Source: JABISG01 sp963581435 (GTDB lineage Bacteria > Planctomycetota > Planctomycetia > Planctomycetales > Planctomycetaceae). Taken from it: DNA of 35,176 nt. The stretch is from contig CAUZOL010000031.1 of the NCBI GenBank assembly GCA_963581435.1, forward strand, positions 1 through 35,176, read 5' to 3'. The translations under genes were made by a program, and so were the position numbers. Shown piece by piece: positions 30,885-35,176 of this stretch. The notes under the pieces are model-generated. The model was not told the DNA's origin. It did not search any database and saw nothing but the letters and a program-made list of their open reading frames with translations. Every line of letters begins with the position of its first letter. Position 1 is the stretch's first letter.

Positions 30885-32222
30885 ATGTTTCAGCGTATTC
30901 TGGTAGCAAATCGCGGGGAAATCGCACTGCGAATCATTCGGGCCTGTCGCGAGATGGGAATCGAGACGGTTGCGGTCTTCAGTGAAGCCGACCGAGGTGC
31001 GCACTATCTCGAACTGGCCGACGAGGCGTACTGCATCGGTCCTGCGCAGGCGGGCGATAGCTATCTGATGATCAACCGAATCATCAGTGCGGCAGAAATT
31101 GGCAACGTCCAGGCGATTCACCCAGGTTACGGATTCCTCGCCGAAAACGCACACTTTGCAGAAGTCTGCCAGAGTTGCAACATCGCATTCATCGGCCCTC
31201 CGCATGAAGCCATGTCTCTGTTGGGAGACAAAGTGAACGCGAGAGAAGTCGCCACCGCGGCAAAGGTGCACGTTGTACCCGGCAGCGATGGGCTGGTGGA
31301 AGACGAAACCGAAGCGATGGCCGTGGCCAACCGAATCGGCTATCCGGTGCTGATTAAGGCGACAGCCGGCGGCGGGGGCAAAGGCATGCGGGTCGCCCGC
31401 AACGACATCTCGTTGAAGGCGGGCCTCAAATCAGCGTCGGCCGAAGCAGAGAAGTCGTTCAAGAACGCCGGCGTCTACATCGAGAAATTCATCGAGCGAC
31501 CGCGCCACATCGAAGTGCAGATTCTCGGCGACAATCACGGCAAAGTGGTTCACCTGTGGGAACGCGATTGCAGCGTACAAAGACGACACCAGAAGCTGAT
31601 CGAGGAAAGCCCGGCAACCAATCTTCCGCTTTCCGTGCGGCAGGATATCTGCAAGGCGGCCGTGCGGTTGGCCAAAGCCGCCGATTACTCCAACGCCGGA
31701 ACGGTTGAGTTCCTCGTCGATCAGGACAATCAGTTTTACTTCATCGAAGTCAACGCCCGCATCCAGGTCGAGCACCCCGTTTCGGAATTGGTGACGGGAA
31801 TCGACCTGATTCAGGAACAAATCCGGTTGGCGGCGGGCGAAGAGTTGGGCATGACGCAGCGGGCCGTTCGCTGTGACGGTGTCGCAATTGAAGTACGCAT
31901 CAACGCTGAAGATCCCGATAACGATTTTCAGGGAAGTCCCGGAACAATCACCAAGCTTCGCGTTCCCGGTGGCCCCGGCGTTCGGTTCGATTCGCACGTG
32001 CACGAGGGTTACACCATCGGCCCTTATTACGATTCGCTAATCGGTAAGCTGATCGTTCATCGCAATACGCGACCCGAAGCGCTGGCCTGTTTGCGGCGAG
32101 CATTGGACGAATTCGTCATCGAGGGAATCAAGACGACAATCCCGCGGGCGAAAGAGATCATTAGCCACTCGGCCTTCATCGAAGGTCAGGTTGATACAAC
32201 CTTCGTCGAACGGACATGGTGA
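30885..32222 (+). CDS. accC: Biotin carboxylase subunit of acetyl-CoA carboxylase
   Basis: 445 residues, the standard length. RILVANRGEIALRIIRACREMG opens the N-terminal domain, followed by HPGYGFLAEN (79-88). The ATP-grasp glycine loop is KATAGGGGKGMR (158-169). FIEKFIERPRHIEVQILGD and FFIEVNARIQVEHPVSE carry catalytic and Mg-binding residues (INARIQVEHPV-type block). It carboxylates biotin on AccB using ATP and bicarbonate, the first step of fatty acid synthesis. Shine-Dalgarno is weak because a repeat element sits just upstream; translation may depend on the accB message. Confidence 0.97.
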   Translation: MFQRILVANRGEIALRIIRACREMGIETVAVFSEADRGAHYLELADEAYCIGPAQAGDSYLMINRIISAAEIGNVQAIHPGYGFLAENAHFAEVCQSCNIAFIGPPHEAMSLLGDKVNAREVATAAKVHVVPGSDGLVEDETEAMAVANRIGYPVLIKATAGGGGKGMRVARNDISLKAGLKSASAEAEKSFKNAGVYIEKFIERPRHIEVQILGDNHGKVVHLWERDCSVQRRHQKLIEESPATNLPLSVRQDICKAAVRLAKAADYSNAGTVEFLVDQDNQFYFIEVNARIQVEHPVSELVTGIDLIQEQIRLAAGEELGMTQRAVRCDGVAIEVRINAEDPDNDFQGSPGTITKLRVPGGPGVRFDSHVHEGYTIGPYYDSLIGKLIVHRNTRPEALACLRRALDEFVIEGIKTTIPRAKEIISHSAFIEGQVDTTFVERTW

Positions 32223-32234
32223 AGGTCGTTTTCT

Positions 32235-32360
32235 CTTAATCTTAATTCTACTCATAATCTTAATCTGCATTAATCAACAGTATCCGAGTTCGCAACGCGA
32301 TTCGGAAAAAGGGATTAAGATTAGGATTAAGATTAGGAATGAGATTAAGATTATGAGAAG
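32235..32360. repeat. Inverted hexamer-array element (5)
   Basis: Left array of about seven hexamers (32235-32276), mostly CTTAAT-like. Right array of eight hexamers (32313-32360): GATTAA, GATTAG, GATTAA, GATTAG, GAATGA, GATTAA, GATTAT, GAGAAG. Stretch 32248-32265 is complementary to 32343-32360 at 17 of 18 positions. It fills most of the 193-bp gap between accC and pfp. Confidence 0.85.
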
Positions 32361-32415
32361 AGGTCGTACGAGCGTTTCCAGAGTTTTTTAAAACACATAT
32401 CGAGTACCTGAGTCA

Positions 32416-33447
32416 ATGAAAGTCGGAGTCCTTACCGGTGGCGGCGACTGCCCCGGATTAAATGCTGTTATTCGTGCCGTTGTCCGTGTGGTTCACAATG
32501 CCGGCGGCCAAACGCTGGGGTTGCTGGAAGGTTGGCGTGGCGCGATTGAAGGTAACTACACAGCGCTACATCCCGAGAACACCGACGACATTATCGCCCG
32601 CGGTGGAACGATTCTGGGGTCGTCGCGAACGAATCCGTACAAGCAACCGGAAGATGTCGAAAAACTGATTGCGAACTTCTATCGTCTCGGTTTTGACGCC
32701 ATCGTGGCAATTGGCGGTGACGACACGCTGGGAGTCGCCAATAAACTCCACACCGAACACAACCTGCCGATGATCGGCTGCCCAAAAACGATCGACAACG
32801 ACCTGAGTTCGACCGACGTCACCTTTGGTTTCGACACGTCGATCAACATTGTGATGGACGCCGTCGATCGATTGCGGACAACGGCCGAATCGCATCGTCG
32901 CGTGATGGTGATTGAAACGATGGGCCGACACGCTGGCTGGATCGCCTGTTATGCCGGCGTCGCGACGGCAGCCGATTATATTCTCGTCCCGGAAGTGGAA
33001 GTCGATTTCGATCGGATGTGTGAAATTCTGGTCGAGCGTCGCAAGAACGGCAAGAAATACGGAATCATCATCGTCAGTGAAGGTGCCAAGTTGCCTGATG
33101 AAACTGACTTCGTGACGCAGGCGGCAGAGATTGACGACTTTGGACACGTGCGACTGGGTGGCCTCGGACAGATGGTCGCCGACATCATCGAAAAGCGGAC
33201 CGGGATCGAAACCCGCTGCGTGACGCTGGGACACCTGCAACGCGGCGGCCCGCCAAGTGCCTACGACCGCGTACTTGGAACCCGTTTGGGACTGCATGCC
33301 GGGCGGTTGGCGATCAACAAGAACTTCGGCAAGATGGTCGCTCTGATGGGAACCAAGATCGTCTCGGTACCGTTGGCCGAAGCCGTTGGAACACTGCGAA
33401 CACTTGATGCAGAAATCCTGGACGAGGCGGCCGAGTTCTTCAAGTAG
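32416..33447 (+). CDS. pfp: 6-phosphofructokinase, pyrophosphate-type
   Basis: 343 residues of the PFK-A superfamily: VGVLTGGGDCPGLNAVIR at the N-terminus, catalytic TIDND (125-129), MGRHAGWIA and GHLQRGGPPSAYDR. The phosphoryl-donor determinants are GGDDT (100-104), where ATP enzymes have GGDGS/T, and PKTIDND with Lys124, where ATP enzymes have PGTIDND. The Asp plus Lys pair is the known signature of PPi-dependent enzymes, so I predict a reversible PPi-fructose-6-phosphate phosphotransferase rather than an allosteric ATP-PFK. No strong Shine-Dalgarno. It is convergent with the following gene. Confidence 0.92.
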   Translation: MKVGVLTGGGDCPGLNAVIRAVVRVVHNAGGQTLGLLEGWRGAIEGNYTALHPENTDDIIARGGTILGSSRTNPYKQPEDVEKLIANFYRLGFDAIVAIGGDDTLGVANKLHTEHNLPMIGCPKTIDNDLSSTDVTFGFDTSINIVMDAVDRLRTTAESHRRVMVIETMGRHAGWIACYAGVATAADYILVPEVEVDFDRMCEILVERRKNGKKYGIIIVSEGAKLPDETDFVTQAAEIDDFGHVRLGGLGQMVADIIEKRTGIETRCVTLGHLQRGGPPSAYDRVLGTRLGLHAGRLAINKNFGKMVALMGTKIVSVPLAEAVGTLRTLDAEILDEAAEFFK

Positions 33448-33467
33448 CCGGATTTCGCCAAGAGGCA

Positions 33468-33485
33468 CGCCCCGCAAGCGGGGCG
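33468..33485. repeat. Small GC palindrome in convergent junction
   Basis: CGCCCCGC-AA-GCGGGGCG, a perfect 8-bp stem between the pfp stop and the convergent prenyltransferase-repeat gene stop. It may act as a weak bidirectional terminator, but no T run follows on either strand. Related sequence at 19467-19478. Confidence 0.55.
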
Positions 33486-33512
33486 GCTAAATGCCGTTGT
33501 TCTTTCGAGGCG

Positions 33513-35117
33513 TCATTCCTCGTAAATCGGCAAGTGCCGGTAGGGCAATTCGAGGATCAGAATGCTCATCGCCGTGATGTAAAGTCGGCCGGCCTTGTCG
33601 CCGTATTCGTGCGGCGATCCTTCGGCGGGATGCCAACTGCCGCGCACGTCGTTCGTTCCCTTGTTTGATCCCTTGCGGATCTGCTTGGGAACGATGGCTT
33701 CCTGCGCCGCCTGGTACCAGTTCTTCCAATCATCACCGCCGACATTATGCAGCACGTGGCCGACGTAATACCACTCGTAAACGTTGCGGCGACCTTCCTT
33801 CCATTCCGGTCGGAATTTGGATTGCGTAATAAACCCGATTCCCTGCTTGAGCGGCGGGTAGTCGTCGGGCCAGCCAAGAAACTGGCGGCAAAGTAAACCC
33901 ATCGCTGTGCGGGCCGCCGTTGTCCCGCCGGGAGGATCGTTGGGTTCATACTTGTAGCGGCTACCGTTTTGTTCCTGAACCGTGTCGAGGAAACTGGAAC
34001 TGAGTTCAAACGCTTCGGTGGGAACATCCAATCCTGCAACGCGGGCGGTGTGCAAAGCCATCAATGCCCAGCCGGTCACCGAAAGATCGCCGATGGTTTT
34101 GTCGTCCTGCGGAACGTACTTCCAGCCGCCGAAGATCGGCTGTTGAGAGTCGATCAGAAATGCGACTCCTGCCGCCGCTGGCTTTCGCAGGTTCTCATCG
34201 CCAGTCATGGCGAATGCTTCGCACAATGCGATCGTTGCCTGCGAATGGGCATAGAATGCCGTTTGCCGTCCAAGTTCGACGTGATCGTGAAAGTTGCCGT
34301 CGATCTTTTGCACGCCGATCAACCATTTGAGTCCGCGTCCCACTGTGTCCTGATGCTCACCGAAGGTGTGCGTGTGTCCGGTTCCCAGAAAGGCCATCAA
34401 CGCCAATGCGGTCGCACCGGTATCAGTGCGCAGTGTGGAGTAACCAGCATCCGGGTAACCCTCGTGCAGGCTCCAGTTGCCGGCGGCGCGCTGTCGCCGT
34501 TTGAGCCACATCAACCCAGTGGTGACGGCCCTCTCGGTGTCCTTCCCTCCGCCGTACTTCTCCAGCATCTTAGCGCGTTCATTGCGACCGCGGCCGTTGA
34601 GAATGTTCTTGACGTCGGCCGGTTTGACCGGCCCGCCACGATTCGGCGTATTGGGATCTTTTGTTTTCGTGGTTGAATTGTCGCCGTTGTTGTTGGGAAC
34701 TGTTCTGATTGGGGTAATGTCTACCGGTATATCCAGCGGTTTGCCGTCCTGTTCGCCAGCGGCTGCCGCAGCGGCAGAGATCCAACCGAACTCCATCGTC
34801 GGATCCTGATTGCCCAGGTTTTGGCTGCCTGCAACAATGAGTGCCATCACGCCCAAAATGGCGACATGCACCAGAATGCTGACGCCCAATCCGGGGAGTC
34901 CCGTGCGGGCTTCGCCTTTCAGCACTTCGGCCAGTGTTTCGTCATGGGCCAGTCCGTCGGCAGGATCGACCTGGATTGCGACGATCGGTTTGCTCTTGCG
35001 ACGTCGAGTTTTCCTGGGACGTTCGCCGGACGAACTCTTGCGCGCAGGCGACGCCGGCTTCGGCTGTCGTTGCGATTTCTTCTGGACGGATTCTCGCCGC
35101 TCGGCGTCAGACATCAT
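33513..35117 (-). CDS. Membrane-anchored prenyltransferase/squalene-oxidase repeat protein
   Basis: 534 residues from the ATG at 35117. A basic Lys/Arg/Ser-rich cytoplasmic N-terminus (1-45) is followed by one TM (about 72-97), an Asn/Pro/Thr linker, and a C-terminal half of alpha/alpha-toroid repeats. Repeats are seen at GLMWLKRRQRAAGNWS, GLKWLIGVQKIDGNFHD, GVAFLIDSQQPIFGGWKYVP and FLDTVQEQNGSRYKYEP. The fold is shared by terpene cyclases and protein prenyltransferases, but the cyclase acid motif DxDD was not found. Planctomycetes have many such proteins of unknown role. Upstream of 35117 the frame stays open to the window edge (…HKPCDGCEVSFWATRKR), so the start is uncertain and the protein may be longer. 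No clear ribosome site. Confidence 0.82.
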   Translation of the reverse strand: MMSDAERRESVQKKSQRQPKPASPARKSSSGERPRKTRRRKSKPIVAIQVDPADGLAHDETLAEVLKGEARTGLPGLGVSILVHVAILGVMALIVAGSQNLGNQDPTMEFGWISAAAAAAGEQDGKPLDIPVDITPIRTVPNNNGDNSTTKTKDPNTPNRGGPVKPADVKNILNGRGRNERAKMLEKYGGGKDTERAVTTGLMWLKRRQRAAGNWSLHEGYPDAGYSTLRTDTGATALALMAFLGTGHTHTFGEHQDTVGRGLKWLIGVQKIDGNFHDHVELGRQTAFYAHSQATIALCEAFAMTGDENLRKPAAAGVAFLIDSQQPIFGGWKYVPQDDKTIGDLSVTGWALMALHTARVAGLDVPTEAFELSSSFLDTVQEQNGSRYKYEPNDPPGGTTAARTAMGLLCRQFLGWPDDYPPLKQGIGFITQSKFRPEWKEGRRNVYEWYYVGHVLHNVGGDDWKNWYQAAQEAIVPKQIRKGSNKGTNDVRGSWHPAEGSPHEYGDKAGRLYITAMSILILELPYRHLPIYEE

Positions 35118-35176
35118 ACGCTTTCGGGTGGCCCAGAACGAAACTTCGCAACCATCGCACGGCTTGTGCCCGATCA

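Overview
This 35.2 kb window reads like chromosomal DNA of a member of the Planctomycetota (or a close PVC relative). The basis is the gene set: three secreted PQQ-type beta-propeller proteins, a formylglycine sulfatase, a membrane-anchored prenyltransferase/squalene-oxidase-repeat protein, a secreted HEAT-repeat protein, a lipid A gene (lpxB), a hopanoid-type squalene gene (hpnE), and many short palindromic intergenic repeats. Genes are spaced on both strands with few tight operons. I saw no rRNA, tRNA, CRISPR array or prophage.

Layout. 1-550: tail of an IS630-type transposase cut by the window edge, then palindromic repeats. 551-3213 (minus): PQQ-propeller gene followed by a sulfatase. 3393-4881: a Fur-family regulator convergent with, and overlapping, a ZIP metal transporter; a perfect 8-5-8 palindrome lies upstream of the transporter. 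5283-8267 (minus): Tat-exported amidase and an alpha/beta-hydrolase-like protein. 8463-11032 (plus): bioD and a zinc-ribbon/acidic/one-TM protein. 11086-17878 (minus): HEAT protein, asd, lpxB, trkH. 18126-20655 (plus): second PQQ protein and a sarcosine-oxidase-type flavoenzyme. 20714-23779 (minus): hemC, DUF502 membrane protein, ComF. 24014-26716 (plus): hpnE and an RCK potassium channel. 26869-28663 (minus): DnaJ-type zinc-ribbon protein and third PQQ protein. 28915-33447 (plus): M24 peptidase, accB, accC, PPi-type phosphofructokinase. 33513-window end (minus): prenyltransferase-repeat protein.

Functional themes: core metabolism (biotin, fatty acid initiation, glycolysis, heme, aspartate-family amino acids, lipid A, hopanoid precursor), metal and potassium transport, and envelope/periplasmic proteins.

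The most striking feature is not a gene. Between and sometimes inside genes there are (i) a 33-bp palindrome in four copies, (ii) several other palindrome families, and (iii) a class of elements built from tandem 6- or 7-bp units, usually facing an inverted array of similar units. These 6/7-mer elements fill gene-gene junctions, run into the 3' ends of coding regions, abut a start codon without leaving a Shine-Dalgarno, and in one case sit inside hpnE. Other second-look items are a degenerate receiver-like domain inside a secreted HEAT protein, a potassium channel with TVGYR instead of TVGYG, and the Fur/ZIP pair with its candidate operator.
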